NCBI GenBank assembly: GCA_034437455.1
Contig: DAOTUB010000147.1
Coordinates: 1-31,138 of the forward strand
Reading direction: 5' to 3'
DNA length: 31,138 nucleotides
Source of the DNA: DAOTUB01 sp034437455
GTDB taxonomy: Bacteria; Chloroflexota; Anaerolineae; B4-G1
Shown here piece after piece: positions 15,344 through 24,769 of the stretch; the stretch's first letter is position 1; the number at the start of each line of letters is the position of its first letter. A model generated the notes under the pieces. That model saw only the letters and a list, made by a program, of their open reading frames with translations. It had not been told where the DNA came from and searched no databases. A program made the translations under genes and the position numbers.

Positions 15344-16206
15344 GCCGCCTCCGCTTGTGCTCGTTCGATAATCTGATCGTAGAGTTGCGTGTACTCGGGG
15401 ATGTCCCGCTCCACAAACACGCCGCGCACGATCTTGCCCTGTTTCTCTTCCTCGCTCATCTTTTCGGCCCTTTTGAGCGTGATACTCTGTTCCTTGAGGC
15501 GGCGCATCATGGTCGGCGCGGTGCCCCAATGATTGATCCGGCCCAGCGTCGTGTGGCAGTAACTCATCGCCTCGACCACTGAGAACCCTTCTTTGCCGAT
15601 CGCCCGGGCGATGTATTTCTCCAACTCCCGCACGTGGTAGACGGTGCTGCGAGCGACAAAGGCGGCCCCCGCCGTCACCGCCAGCTCGGCGATGGGGAAG
15701 GGCTGCTCGATGTGGCCGTAAGGGGCGGTCGCTGCCCGCACGCCGATGGGCGTGGTGGGCGAGTACTGGCCGCCCGTCATCCCATAGGTGGAGTTGTTGA
15801 CCACGATGGCGGTCAGCCCGATATTCCGCCGGGCGGCGTGGATGAAATGGTTGCCGCCGATGGCCAGCGCGTCGCCGTCCCCCATCACCGCGATGACCTT
15901 CATCTTCGGACGCACCATCTTCAGCCCGGTGGCAAAAGCCAACGCCCGGCCGTGAGTAGTGTGCATCGTGCTAAAATCCACGTACACCGGCATGCGGCCT
16001 GTGCAACCGATGCCCGAGATCATCGCCACGTCATTCTTGTCCAGTTGCAGCTCGTCCACCGCCCGCACAATCGTCCCCAGGACGATACCGATGCCACATC
16101 CCGCGCACCAGACGTTGGGGAATTTTTTGCTATGGCGCAGATAACGCTCGTGAACCCGCGACTCGCGCGGGATCTTGAGATCGTCGAAGGATTGTTGTTT
16201 TTTCAT
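15340..16206 (-). CDS. korB: 2-oxoacid:ferredoxin oxidoreductase, beta subunit (TPP-binding)
   Basis: The beta subunit binds thiamine pyrophosphate and Mg2+. The 288-residue protein has CAGCGIGIVLG at the N-terminal end of the fold and GDGDALAIGGNHFIH. These are followed by the VVNNSTYGMTGGQYSPTTP motif, where TPP/Mg2+ is held. Cys residues around WCAGCG may ligate the electron-transfer 4Fe-4S cluster. ATG at 16206 overlaps the korA stop as ATGA and has GGGAG eight bases upstream. A GTG at 16215 in the same frame is less likely. Short, separate alpha and beta chains match the archaeal/Chloroflexota-type Kor rather than the large fused PFOR. Confidence 0.94.
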   Translation of the reverse strand: MKKQQSFDDLKIPRESRVHERYLRHSKKFPNVWCAGCGIGIVLGTIVRAVDELQLDKNDVAMISGIGCTGRMPVYVDFSTMHTTHGRALAFATGLKMVRPKMKVIAVMGDGDALAIGGNHFIHAARRNIGLTAIVVNNSTYGMTGGQYSPTTPIGVRAATAPYGHIEQPFPIAELAVTAGAAFVARSTVYHVRELEKYIARAIGKEGFSVVEAMSYCHTTLGRINHWGTAPTMMRRLKEQSITLKRAEKMSEEEKQGKIVRGVFVERDIPEYTQLYDQIIERAQAEAA

Positions 16207-17345
16207 GTCGCCCACTCCCGTTCTTCAATGGCAGCCAGTATCTCGGCGGGTTGGATCATTCCACCGTCAGCTCGATTGATCCGATGCACCTTGTGCCGCT
16301 CCACCACTCGCTCCACCTCCAGCGCCAATTGGCCCCGGTTCAGTTCCGGCACGATGACGTGGTGTAGCCGGGCGGCGGCGTGCTCGACGACCTCCTCGGC
16401 AAAGGGCCAGATCGTCTTGAGCTTGAGAAAGCCCACCCTACGCCCCCGCTCCCGCGCCATTTCGACGGCGTGGCGGGCTGAGCGGGCCGTCACACCGTAG
16501 GCGACGACCAGCGTCTGGGCGTCCTGGATACCGTCTTCATCATAGAGTAAAATGTCCGAAAGGCTACGCTCGATCTTGCGAAAAACTCGCTCCAGCCAGG
16601 GTTGAACTTCGTCCAGCCGGTTGGTCGGATACCCTCGCTCGTCGTGGTGCAGACCGGTGATGTGATACCGGTAGCCCTCGCCGAAAGGCATCAACGGCGG
16701 CACATCGGCGAGATTCTCGTAAGGTTTGTACCACTCTGGCGGCACCGTCGTGCTGGCCCGCTCCACCCGTTCGATGGTCTCTGGAGCGGGCAGGACGATG
16801 CGCTCGCGCATGTGGCCGATGACTTCGTCCATCAAAAGGATCACCGGCGTGCGGTACTTTTCGGCAAAGTTAAAGGCCTGCACCGTCAGGTCAAACGTCT
16901 CGCGGACGGACGATGGCGAGAGGGCAATGATGGGATAATCGCCGTGACTCCCCCATCGTGCCTGCATCACGTCCCCTTGTGAAGGACTGGTGGGGCGCCC
17001 GGTGGAAGGCCCCAGTCGTTGCACGTTCACGATCACACAGGGAATCTCGGTCATCGCTGCAAAGCCGATGTTCTCCATCATCAGGCTAAAGCCAGGGCCA
17101 GAGGTAGCGGTCAGCGCCTTTGCTCCGCCCACCGACGCGCCGATGACGGCGGCGATGGATCCGATCTCGTCCTCCATCTGGATGAACTTGCCCCCCACCT
17201 GGGGCAACCGGCGAGACAAGACCTCGGCGATCTCGGTGGCCGGAGTGATGGGGTAGCCGCCGAAAAAGCGGCAGCCGGCCGCGAGGGCGCCCTCGGCGCA
17301 GGCTTCGTCCCCCTGCATCAGTCTTGCGGTCGTTTTCGCGTTCAT
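16203..17345 (-). CDS. korA: 2-oxoacid:ferredoxin oxidoreductase, alpha subunit
   Basis: The alpha subunit carries the pyrimidine-binding domain of TPP and the substrate site. The 380-residue protein shows MQGDEACAEGALAAGCRFFGGYPITP, broken here by domain features such as GYPITPATEI and the Glu-rich MEDEIGSIAAVIGAS. It also has the TSGPGFSLM and GRPTSPSQGD motifs, where the oxoacid carboxylate is likely held. The C-terminal domain with WPFAEEVV is normal. ATG overlaps the korD stop. It forms one complex with KorB, KorC and the ferredoxin-like KorD, feeding electrons from a 2-oxoacid (2-oxoglutarate by family habit) into ferredoxin. Confidence 0.93.
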   Translation of the reverse strand: MNAKTTARLMQGDEACAEGALAAGCRFFGGYPITPATEIAEVLSRRLPQVGGKFIQMEDEIGSIAAVIGASVGGAKALTATSGPGFSLMMENIGFAAMTEIPCVIVNVQRLGPSTGRPTSPSQGDVMQARWGSHGDYPIIALSPSSVRETFDLTVQAFNFAEKYRTPVILLMDEVIGHMRERIVLPAPETIERVERASTTVPPEWYKPYENLADVPPLMPFGEGYRYHITGLHHDERGYPTNRLDEVQPWLERVFRKIERSLSDILLYDEDGIQDAQTLVVAYGVTARSARHAVEMARERGRRVGFLKLKTIWPFAEEVVEHAAARLHHVIVPELNRGQLALEVERVVERHKVHRINRADGGMIQPAEILAAIEEREWAT

Positions 17346-17614
17346 GCTGTCTCCTCCGGTTCAATGTCTGTCACAAAGATCGCAAAGTCCGGGCAATGCA
17401 ATTCGCACCAGCGACAGGCGGTGCATTTCTCCGGGTGCGCCACGTTGACCCGTCCGCCGGGTCCCTGTTCCAGCACCTTGACCGGACAGAACTCGACGCA
17501 CAGTCCACAGCCCTTGCACCAGTTGGGGAAAATAGTCACGCGGCCGCGCGGCAGTTTCCGTTTTGGTTTGGGCTTTTCTTCTTTCACCGTTTCTACGACG
17601 TCTACTTCGTTCAC
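17342..17614 (-). CDS. korD: 2-oxoacid:ferredoxin oxidoreductase, delta subunit (2x[4Fe-4S] ferredoxin)
   Basis: An approximately 90-residue ferredoxin-like subunit with two CxxCxxC...CP motifs: CKGCGLCVEFCP and CTACRWCELHCP. It passes electrons within the Kor complex. A basic Lys-rich N-terminal segment precedes the clusters. I chose GTG at 17614 because AGGAGG lies 12 bases upstream and because the likely transcription start (about 17639) is downstream of the alternative ATG at 17647, which has no ribosome site. The stop overlaps the korA start. It is first in the operon. Confidence 0.88.
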   Translation of the reverse strand: MNEVDVVETVKEEKPKPKRKLPRGRVTIFPNWCKGCGLCVEFCPVKVLEQGPGGRVNVAHPEKCTACRWCELHCPDFAIFVTDIEPEETA

Positions 17615-17645
17615 TTTTTTACTTGACCTCCTTTGAACTCCCCCC

Positions 17646-17675
17646 ATTATCCCATAAAATGGGACTTTGGGCCAA
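17646..17675 (-). promoter_or_regulatory. Promoter of the kor operon
   Basis: TTGGCC, 18 bases, GATAAT on the minus strand, about 30 bp before the korD GTG. It matches 4/6 and 5/6 of the consensus. Confidence 0.5.
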
Positions 17676-17751
17676 CGAGAGGCAACAGCTTGTTTCGGAT
17701 CTGAGCGATTGAGCAGTTGCTGGGGGGATGATAAACTTCAGATTCGTCCCT

Positions 17752-20700
17752 CTACTCGTTGCTCGCCCCCGGCGAGGGCGAATCGAGGAAATCCCAATGA
17801 TTCGATCCATCTGGCCGCCGACCGTACGAGACGTCCTCCCGCTGCGGGCCAAAGACAATCCAGTCCAAGGGTACCAGGCCGTGAGCCTCGCTGGCAAAGA
17901 GACCGATCTCCTCTCCATCTGCACTCAGCTTGAAGTCGGCGTGCCGTGGCCCTTGTATCTCGTCCCTGTCGCACCAGACCAACAAATGGCTACTTGGCGG
18001 GATGATCGTACCTGCTGGGAACTGCCACTTTTGCGGCTCGGTTAGATCGTCCGTGAGGTACATTCCATCCAGTGTGGCCGTGACTGCGCCGCTGTTATAC
18101 AGCTCCAGCCAATCATCGTATTCGCCCGCCTCGTCCTGGTTGACTCGCTCGTTGTCGGCCAGAAACTCGTTGACGAGCACGGCGGGAGGAGTGTAGCCGA
18201 TCAGGTAACGGAATGCAGCCTCTGGGGCAGCGGCTGGGTAAAGCACGCGTTGGCCTCCATCGTCCACCGCTTCCAGATAATATGTTACCAGAGCGCCCTC
18301 GGATTGAGGCGTGATGTGCGCGGTGTACGTGATCGCTCCGAGCATCGGCGCGGGCTGGAAGCCGCTCCCGGCATCGTACCAGAGGGTAGCGGAGATGATT
18401 GGGCTACCGGCGGTAATGACGGCGGTCACGGTCACGCCTTCGCCCGCGCCGGGCCAGGTAGGCGTGCGCGTCACCTCCAAAAACTGTGGCGGGCGCAATA
18501 GATTGGGCTCGCCAGGCGTGGGAGTGGTCATCGCGTACCACTCGTCGTCGCCATCGTAGAAGCGTCCCCAGGAGACATTCGTCGTCTGCGGGGGGAAATA
18601 GACCGCGTCAATGGGCGCATAGTAGTGGGCTTGCGAATCGTACAGCGTTATCTGCTCGCCATCCCCGGCAAGCCGGAAGCTGCCGTGGAACGGCTTTTCC
18701 ACCCAATGCTCCCCGTCGAGCCAGATGAGCAGATAGCTGCCGCCAAGGACAACCGCCCCATCCGGGATCTGCCAATAAGTGTGCTCCGTGATGTTATCCG
18801 AGAGGTACATGCCGCTCAAGTTGACGGGAACGGAGCCGGCATTATAGATCTCGACCCAGTCGTCGTGATCGCCATATTCGTCCTCCAGTGTGTGAGTGTT
18901 GAGCGCCATCAACTCGTTGATGTAAATGGATGGGCGCTGCCAGCCCACGATGTAGCGGTAGTCGCCCTGCGGCCAGCCGGGACGATCTATTGTCACCATT
19001 CCCGCCTCGTCTTCCACTTGGAGATAATACTCGATCCAGGTGCCGTCAGCCTGAGCAGGGATGGTCCCAGTGCCAAGATTTCCACTCGCTGCGGCCATCG
19101 GCAGGGGCTGATAAGCCGGTGGAGAGGTTCCTGGAGCAAAGGTACGATACCACAACGTGGCTGTGACAATGCCCTCGTCGGTGATGATGGCCGTGATGGT
19201 GACAGGTTCACCTCCGGCAGGCATAGTATGGGTCACCTCACTGATGCGGGGCGGCACCCCCCCGTTGGGCCAGCCAGGAGTGGACGTGGTGAACGACAGC
19301 CAGGAGGAGCTGCTGCCGTCGGGCATGCGTCCGTAGGAGACGTCGGTGATTTGAGCGGTAAACGTCAGCACAGAGATGGGCGTATTGCTGAACACGTCGC
19401 GATCGAAAAGACCGATCTGCCCAACCGTGCCGCTCAATTCAAAGCTGGTGTGCAATGAGCCTTCTTCCTCCTCGCCGTCGGCCCAAAAAAGCAACGCCTC
19501 GCCGGGCAGAACGAGGCTGTCGTCGGGGATGCGCCATTTCGTCGTCTCGCTCAGATTGTCGGTCAGGTACATCCCGCCCAGGTCCCAGGTCAGCGTGGAA
19601 CTTTTGTTATAGACCTCGAACCAACCGTCATAGTCGCCCGCTTCGTCGGCGATGGTGCTGGCGTTCACCGTCATCAGCTCGTTGATCGCGAGAGGCACCT
19701 CCAGGTCGGGGCAAAAATCGGACATACTTTCCTCGAGGAACTGAATACGATGGGTGATGTACATCTTCAATTCATCCGGCCCGTTGGAGAACTGGAAACC
19801 CTCAGGCTGCCAGCGGTGAGGGTCAGCCCCGGCCCAGGGGCGGATGGAAAGGAAGGCATCGTCAATGCGGGGGAACATCTCGGCTGGACTGAACTCGTCG
19901 GCCATCAGTTCTTCGAGTCGGCGACAGTGGAAGAAGCGAAATTCCGGCACCTTCATCATCCGGTCGATCAGAGCGTTGTACTTGCCATCCACCTTTTTGC
20001 TCTCGCGAGTGCCGCTGTCGATGGGATTGTCCCAACTGATCTCTTCGTCGAGCAGATGCCCATAACCCCCGGCCCCTGCATCGGCGTTGTTACCGAGCGC
20101 GATGTCCACGTCCCAGGGCAGGATGATCCAGCGGTCGGCGCTGAAATCGTGATAGAGATAATAGTTCTTTTCCAGCATCTCAAAGTTGCCGATGAGGATG
20201 TTGACGGCGTACCAATCCAGCCATCCGTTTACGTCCAGCGCTTTGGCGATAGTCTCTGGGAACCGCTCGTCGGGCGTCTCGTTGATCAATTTGATGAACG
20301 AGACCAGGTCCTCGTGCTTGCTCTCTCGATTCGTTTTCTTGGGATAATGATAATCGTACCACCAGTCGTCTATCTCCGGGGTCAGGTTGCCGTAGAACGG
20401 CTTGTACAGATTGCCGTGCATCTCGATACCTCGCGCATGGAGGAACAGCTTGTCAACCTGCTCGACCTGAGAAAAGAGGCCGTAATACCCATCGTTGATG
20501 TACAGACGGGCGAAACCCGCGCGCGGGGTGGGGACGCCGACGCGGGCAAAGAGATCGTAATTGACGTAACTGCGCAGCAACGTCTGATCCGGATAATCGG
20601 CGTTGAGGTTCAGCTCCTCCTGGCCCTGGAAGAGGTCGGAGCCAGGGAAAAAGATCTTCCAGCACTTTTTGGGCATCAGGCGAGAGGTATCGCCCCGGTA

Positions 20701-20997
20701 ACGGACATACACTTCCCAACTGCGCTCATCGATAAAGACGGCGGGTATGGTTTCATCCAGGTAAGGAGATTCGGCCAGCTTGGCCAGGTCGCCATAGTTG
20801 GCGTAGAGGCGGTAAAGGGGCACAGAGAGTGGCGGGGGAGGATAATTGCGCACGATCAGGGGCAAGTAGACATAGTGTTCTTGAGCCGGGACGCGCGGAG
20901 TGACCAGAGGCCGGGGCGCGCTGGCAACACCGGCGATGGTGGAGATCGCCAGCAGCAAGCCCACGACCGCCAATACTGCCAGCCCCTTCCTTTTCAT
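17752..20997 (-). CDS. Secreted CotH-kinase protein with three lamin-tail domains
   Basis: A 1081-residue exported protein. A signal peptide (about 1-27) is followed by YVYLPLIVRNY (42-52), a Chloroflexota motif. The CotH kinase domain is at about 60-430, with LDWYAVN at D261 and the WDVD site at D296/D298. CotH proteins are atypical protein kinases, first known from spore coats. Three lamin-tail (LTD) domains follow, near 436-575, 690-830 and 940-1075. Each starts INELMA-like and contains DYDGWFEVYN, DDWVEIYN or DDWLELYN. Ig-like stretches lie between them. This layout is common in large bacterial surface proteins. It lies 15 bp after the beta-helix gene, and the two form one operon. The target is unknown. 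Confidence 0.87.
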   Translation of the reverse strand: MKRKGLAVLAVVGLLLAISTIAGVASAPRPLVTPRVPAQEHYVYLPLIVRNYPPPPLSVPLYRLYANYGDLAKLAESPYLDETIPAVFIDERSWEVYVRYRGDTSRLMPKKCWKIFFPGSDLFQGQEELNLNADYPDQTLLRSYVNYDLFARVGVPTPRAGFARLYINDGYYGLFSQVEQVDKLFLHARGIEMHGNLYKPFYGNLTPEIDDWWYDYHYPKKTNRESKHEDLVSFIKLINETPDERFPETIAKALDVNGWLDWYAVNILIGNFEMLEKNYYLYHDFSADRWIILPWDVDIALGNNADAGAGGYGHLLDEEISWDNPIDSGTRESKKVDGKYNALIDRMMKVPEFRFFHCRRLEELMADEFSPAEMFPRIDDAFLSIRPWAGADPHRWQPEGFQFSNGPDELKMYITHRIQFLEESMSDFCPDLEVPLAINELMTVNASTIADEAGDYDGWFEVYNKSSTLTWDLGGMYLTDNLSETTKWRIPDDSLVLPGEALLFWADGEEEEGSLHTSFELSGTVGQIGLFDRDVFSNTPISVLTFTAQITDVSYGRMPDGSSSSWLSFTTSTPGWPNGGVPPRISEVTHTMPAGGEPVTITAIITDEGIVTATLWYRTFAPGTSPPAYQPLPMAAASGNLGTGTIPAQADGTWIEYYLQVEDEAGMVTIDRPGWPQGDYRYIVGWQRPSIYINELMALNTHTLEDEYGDHDDWVEIYNAGSVPVNLSGMYLSDNITEHTYWQIPDGAVVLGGSYLLIWLDGEHWVEKPFHGSFRLAGDGEQITLYDSQAHYYAPIDAVYFPPQTTNVSWGRFYDGDDEWYAMTTPTPGEPNLLRPPQFLEVTRTPTWPGAGEGVTVTAVITAGSPIISATLWYDAGSGFQPAPMLGAITYTAHITPQSEGALVTYYLEAVDDGGQRVLYPAAAPEAAFRYLIGYTPPAVLVNEFLADNERVNQDEAGEYDDWLELYNSGAVTATLDGMYLTDDLTEPQKWQFPAGTIIPPSSHLLVWCDRDEIQGPRHADFKLSADGEEIGLFASEAHGLVPLDWIVFGPQREDVSYGRRPDGSNHWDFLDSPSPGASNE

Positions 20998-21012
20998 TGC
21001 GACTTGTCTCGA

Positions 21013-23379
21013 TCAGTAATCGCGCATCACGAGAGGAAGATAGATAAAATGCCAGACGCCGACGCGAGAGGTCTCGGTGTAGACGGCGCTGACGTACTCC
21101 TCGGTCGCGACCTGCACCACGTTGGTCAACAACCCTTCGTAGTCGATTGCGGTGGTGACGACGAACGTCTCTGTCCAGACGACACCGGGCGCGATCGGAG
21201 CCAGTGTCCAGGTGAGAATCCCCGTGGGAGTAACGTGGTCCGGCAGCGTGTCGGTGACGGTAGCGTGTAGAACAAAATCCCCCGTGTTTGTGACGTGGAT
21301 GGTATAGATCAATGGCTCGCCAACCTGCACCTTATCGGTACTGGCCCGTTTGATAATATCCACGCCCGACGCGAGCACGTGCGTATAGACACCCGCCGCA
21401 CCTTCTTCAGTCGTCACCTGCACCACGTTGGTCAGCGGCCCGGCGCAACCCACCTCGACGGTGACAACGACCGTCTCTGTCCAAACACCGTCGGGGGCGA
21501 TTAGCATCGGCGTCCAGGTGATCATTCCGGCGGGCGCGACGCAGCCTGGCAGGACGTCGGTGATGGTCGCAGTGAGAGCTGCTTTACCGACGTTGGTGAC
21601 GCAAATCGTATAGGTCAGCGGCGCTCCAGACGCCGCCGGAACAGCGGCACGCTTGCTCACGAGCATTCCGGTTTCGTCGGCGCCGAGGTCGGGAAGGGCG
21701 CCGATGGGCCGGGGATCGCCGTCTACATCTGCGGGTACACCGACGTCTATCCCCGCATCAATGGCAGGCGAATCGGGCAGAAGGTGGTAATCCTGCAACG
21801 CAGGCGCGACAAAGGAGGGCGCTCCCGTGATGACATTTGTACCGCTGATCGGATCGCTATCGTTGTTCCACAGCAACGTGTGGCTCACGCTCAGAATCGC
21901 TCCCATCGTCGCGCTGATGCCCACGTTGTGGCTGACCACGACGTTGTTGGCGAGAGTAATCGCCAGTGGAGTCAGGACAGCAAGGCCAGTCCCCTGCATA
22001 CCGCCCACCAGGGTGTTGTGATAGACAAAACCGACGCCTGCTCCCCCCAGTTCGAGGCTGCCGCTGATGTGGTCGCTCACCATATTGTTGGTGAGCGTAA
22101 AGACAGGAGCCTGACGGATGGCGATGCCGATGGTCGCGTTACTGAAAACCCGGTTTGCCTCAATGCGCGCCCAACCGACTATGTCGTCGGCCTTGATGCC
22201 ATTGTCGGCGCATCCACTGACGACGTTGTTAGCAACCAGAGCTGTCGTCCCCCGAGCGTCAATACCGTCGTCGTTGGTATCGTATATGGTGTTGTGTTGA
22301 ATGCGCGTGTCGCCCGCATCCTCAATGTGCACGCCATCCTTGTCGGCATTGTAGATCGTGTTCGATAAGATGGCGATGGTCTGGCCTCGACCGTCAATCC
22401 CATCCTTGTCAGTATTATAGATCGTGTTGCCGCGAATCTCGACGTCGGTGCTCGTGCTGGTGGTGTGGATGCCGTCGCCGCCGGTATCGTGGACGACGTT
22501 GTTCACGATCGTGGAAGCGCCATGGTGGGCCGAGATGCCGTGATCGCCCGCGCCGGTGACCAGATTACCGCTGATGATCTGCGTGCCGCTCACGTCTACG
22601 CCGTCGGCCAGCGTGGTGTGAATGGTGTTGCTGATGATGGATACAGCGCCGCCCTCGACGTGAACACCGTCCGCCTGGATGTCACGAATCCGATTGTCGA
22701 ACAACCACAAGCTGCCGTTGTCCACCTGGACACCCTGGTACGTACAATCCTCGATGATGCCACCGGTAACAGTGACCACGCCGCCCCTCTCGATCAGCAA
22801 CCCTTCCTCACCGATGTGCGAGATGTGCACGTCCGTTATCTCTACCACGCCATCGTCCACCTCGAAGCCTCGCTGCGCGGTCATAATCTGGGTGGCGGAG
22901 ACGAGAACGGTCCCGTCCTCGATCTCGAAACCCTGCTTATTCATATCTCGGATCGTGCATCGCTCGACTGTCGCCCGGCCGCTCGAAACGTGGATGCCAT
23001 CCTGGCCATTGCGCAAAGTGAACCCCTCGACCACCACCGGGGCAGTTCCGCCCGTCATCGAGATAACATGAGCGCCGTTCCCGTCGATCACGGCAGGGTA
23101 ACTGATGGGGGATTGGACGGTGAAGGAGATGTCCCACCCGCCCCGCAGCCTGACGCCGTGAGTTATGGTCAGGTTCTCGGTGTAGATGCCGGCGGCGACC
23201 CACACCTCGTCGCCGGGCAAGGTAGCCAGGTTGATAGCTTGTTGGATGCTCTCGCCTTCCTGCACGTAGTAGATGTCAGGGTCGGCGTGAACGAGGGGAG
23301 CGGGGCAGAGCAACAACATCAAAGCAACGACCAGTCCAACCCCCAACATCATTGCTGCCCAGAGGCGGTGAACGTTCAT
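21013..23379 (-). CDS. Secreted right-handed beta-helix protein with DUF11-like repeats
   Basis: A 788-residue exported protein with a signal peptide (about 1-32). The middle (about 35-570) is a parallel beta-helix of NNxxxN-type turns, for example SNTIYNADKDGVHI and NTIYNTDKDGIDG, the fold of pectate-lyase-like carbohydrate enzymes and adhesins. I see no clear catalytic acid set, so enzyme activity is not claimed. DUF11-type domains lie near 585-695 and 695-775, each with TYTICVTNVG- or YTIHVTNTG-type starts. The C-terminus is FIYLPLVMRDY. AGGAGG lies five bases before ATG. Likely role: cell-surface or extracellular binding, together with the CotH protein made from the same message. Confidence 0.82.
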   Translation of the reverse strand: MNVHRLWAAMMLGVGLVVALMLLLCPAPLVHADPDIYYVQEGESIQQAINLATLPGDEVWVAAGIYTENLTITHGVRLRGGWDISFTVQSPISYPAVIDGNGAHVISMTGGTAPVVVEGFTLRNGQDGIHVSSGRATVERCTIRDMNKQGFEIEDGTVLVSATQIMTAQRGFEVDDGVVEITDVHISHIGEEGLLIERGGVVTVTGGIIEDCTYQGVQVDNGSLWLFDNRIRDIQADGVHVEGGAVSIISNTIHTTLADGVDVSGTQIISGNLVTGAGDHGISAHHGASTIVNNVVHDTGGDGIHTTSTSTDVEIRGNTIYNTDKDGIDGRGQTIAILSNTIYNADKDGVHIEDAGDTRIQHNTIYDTNDDGIDARGTTALVANNVVSGCADNGIKADDIVGWARIEANRVFSNATIGIAIRQAPVFTLTNNMVSDHISGSLELGGAGVGFVYHNTLVGGMQGTGLAVLTPLAITLANNVVVSHNVGISATMGAILSVSHTLLWNNDSDPISGTNVITGAPSFVAPALQDYHLLPDSPAIDAGIDVGVPADVDGDPRPIGALPDLGADETGMLVSKRAAVPAASGAPLTYTICVTNVGKAALTATITDVLPGCVAPAGMITWTPMLIAPDGVWTETVVVTVEVGCAGPLTNVVQVTTEEGAAGVYTHVLASGVDIIKRASTDKVQVGEPLIYTIHVTNTGDFVLHATVTDTLPDHVTPTGILTWTLAPIAPGVVWTETFVVTTAIDYEGLLTNVVQVATEEYVSAVYTETSRVGVWHFIYLPLVMRDY

Positions 23380-23421
23380 CGCGTCCTCCTTTCTTGCCAG
23401 CCTACAGCATCAACTCGCCGA

Positions 23422-23451
23422 CTCCGGCAGGATCTGGCGATCCCGCCGGAG
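23422..23451 (-). repeat. Hairpin between LysM-PA14 and beta-helix genes
   Basis: A 13-bp stem with one wobble (23422-23434 with 23439-23451) and a 4-nt loop, with no U-tract after it. It may protect or process the mRNA, or weaken read-through. Confidence 0.65.
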
Positions 23452-23485
23452 CGACGCAATCTCTCACAGACGACCGGGGACGCGC

Positions 23486-24730
23486 TTATTCCGGCTCCCA
23501 CCACACATAGATCAGCGCGTCACCCCCGTGCTCATAGTACTCGACCTTGACGTCGTGGTTGCCGGTATCCACCCAACAGGTGCCGCAGTAGGCAATCCCG
23601 TTGTTTCCATGCCACTCATCCAGCACCAACTCGCCGTCTACCCAGATCCGCGCGCCATCGTCGCTCATGGCGCAGAAGCGATAGTTATCCGCTCCCAGGT
23701 GCATCTTTGTCGTCCAGCGAGCGGAAAAGTACTCGTTCCTCACCCCAGGAAGCGGGCTATCGGTGCCCCAATCGAACCCGATCCAGGGCGTGTGGTGGGT
23801 GGCGACCGGCGAACCCACGAGTTCCTCATTGTTATAGAACTGACCGTGCCAGCCATCGCTGGGCGTTGGCGTGTCGTCTGGCTTGGGAGTTGGGGTTGGC
23901 GTCGCCCCCGTCAACTGCTTCCACCAGAAGGATACGCGGGCGACCTGAGTGCGATCGTAGTATTCTACTTTGATGGTATGATTGCCAGCCGAAAGGGAGC
24001 GATCCGCCGTGTAGAGGCGGTACCCGCCATCTCGCCAGCCGTCAATGATGCGCTCGCCGTCCACATAGACGCGCACGCCGTCATCCGCCTTGGCGTAAAA
24101 GCGGTGGTTCCCCTCGCTGAAGCTAAAGGTCCCAGTCCAGCGCACGGAGAAATAGTTCGTCGGCATCCCACCGGCTGGGGGTCCCCAGTTCCAGTCAAAG
24201 TAGATGCTCTCGTCTTCTCGCGTCACGTAGGCCGATCCGGTCAGCGAGATGTTGTCGAAATACTCCCCCGACCAGGGACCAGGATAGGATGGGGACGGAT
24301 GCGGCGTTGGAGTTGGAGATGGAGGCGAAGGTGGAGCGGCGCCAGGGATCACGAGACGCTGCCCCACATAGATACTGTTGAGGTTCGTGATCCCGTTGGC
24401 TTGAGCGATGGCCCACATGTCCACCCCGTAGCGCAGTGCGATGCGATACAGGTTCTCGCCCGGCTGCACGACGTGGACGGTGCTGACTGGCCGGCCCTGG
24501 GGGATGACGAGACGCTGGCCCACATAGATCAGATTGGGGTTAACAATGTTGTTGGCGTTAGCGATAGTCCACATGTCCACCCCATAGCGACGCGCGATGC
24601 TGTACAACGTCTCGCCGCGTTGGACAATGTGGATCACGTTACTCCTGTTCGGTCCCGCCGACGCCGGTACGACGCTGACCAGCAGGGCCAGCGTCACAAC
24701 CACCAGTACAGTAGAGAGACACTTTTTCAT
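23486..24730 (-). CDS. Secreted LysM-PA14 protein
   Basis: A 414-residue exported protein. After a signal peptide (about 1-25, ending ASA) come two LysM domains (33-77 and 85-129), each VxxGExLYxIAxRYGVDMW...YVGQRLVIP. They should bind peptidoglycan or a similar glycan. A Pro/Ser/Thr-rich linker follows. Two PA14 domains (about 150-288 and 300-414) each contain FYAKADDGVRVYVDGE- or FCAMSDDGARIWVDGE-type sequence, with the acidic residues expected to bind calcium and sugars. ATG at 24730 has AGGAGG seven bases upstream; an ATG at 24769 is less likely. It is probably a wall-attached adhesin. The neighbouring genes also encode secreted proteins. Confidence 0.9.
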   Translation of the reverse strand: MKKCLSTVLVVVTLALLVSVVPASAGPNRSNVIHIVQRGETLYSIARRYGVDMWTIANANNIVNPNLIYVGQRLVIPQGRPVSTVHVVQPGENLYRIALRYGVDMWAIAQANGITNLNSIYVGQRLVIPGAAPPSPPSPTPTPHPSPSYPGPWSGEYFDNISLTGSAYVTREDESIYFDWNWGPPAGGMPTNYFSVRWTGTFSFSEGNHRFYAKADDGVRVYVDGERIIDGWRDGGYRLYTADRSLSAGNHTIKVEYYDRTQVARVSFWWKQLTGATPTPTPKPDDTPTPSDGWHGQFYNNEELVGSPVATHHTPWIGFDWGTDSPLPGVRNEYFSARWTTKMHLGADNYRFCAMSDDGARIWVDGELVLDEWHGNNGIAYCGTCWVDTGNHDVKVEYYEHGGDALIYVWWEPE

Positions 24731-24769
24731 TTCACTCCTCCTTTGCAGATGGATAAATGGTGAATCCAA

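Noticed and set aside
19750..21270. 506-codon plus-strand frame opposite the CotH gene
   Set aside because: Shadow of the GC-rich CotH coding frame; low-complexity composition and no domain.
22100..22700. Periodic repeats resembling a CRISPR array
   Set aside because: They are imperfect beta-helix coils in one open frame, with no fixed repeat or spacer lengths.
23528..24763. 411-codon plus-strand frame opposite the LysM-PA14 gene
   Set aside because: Antisense to a gene with intact LysM and PA14 domains.
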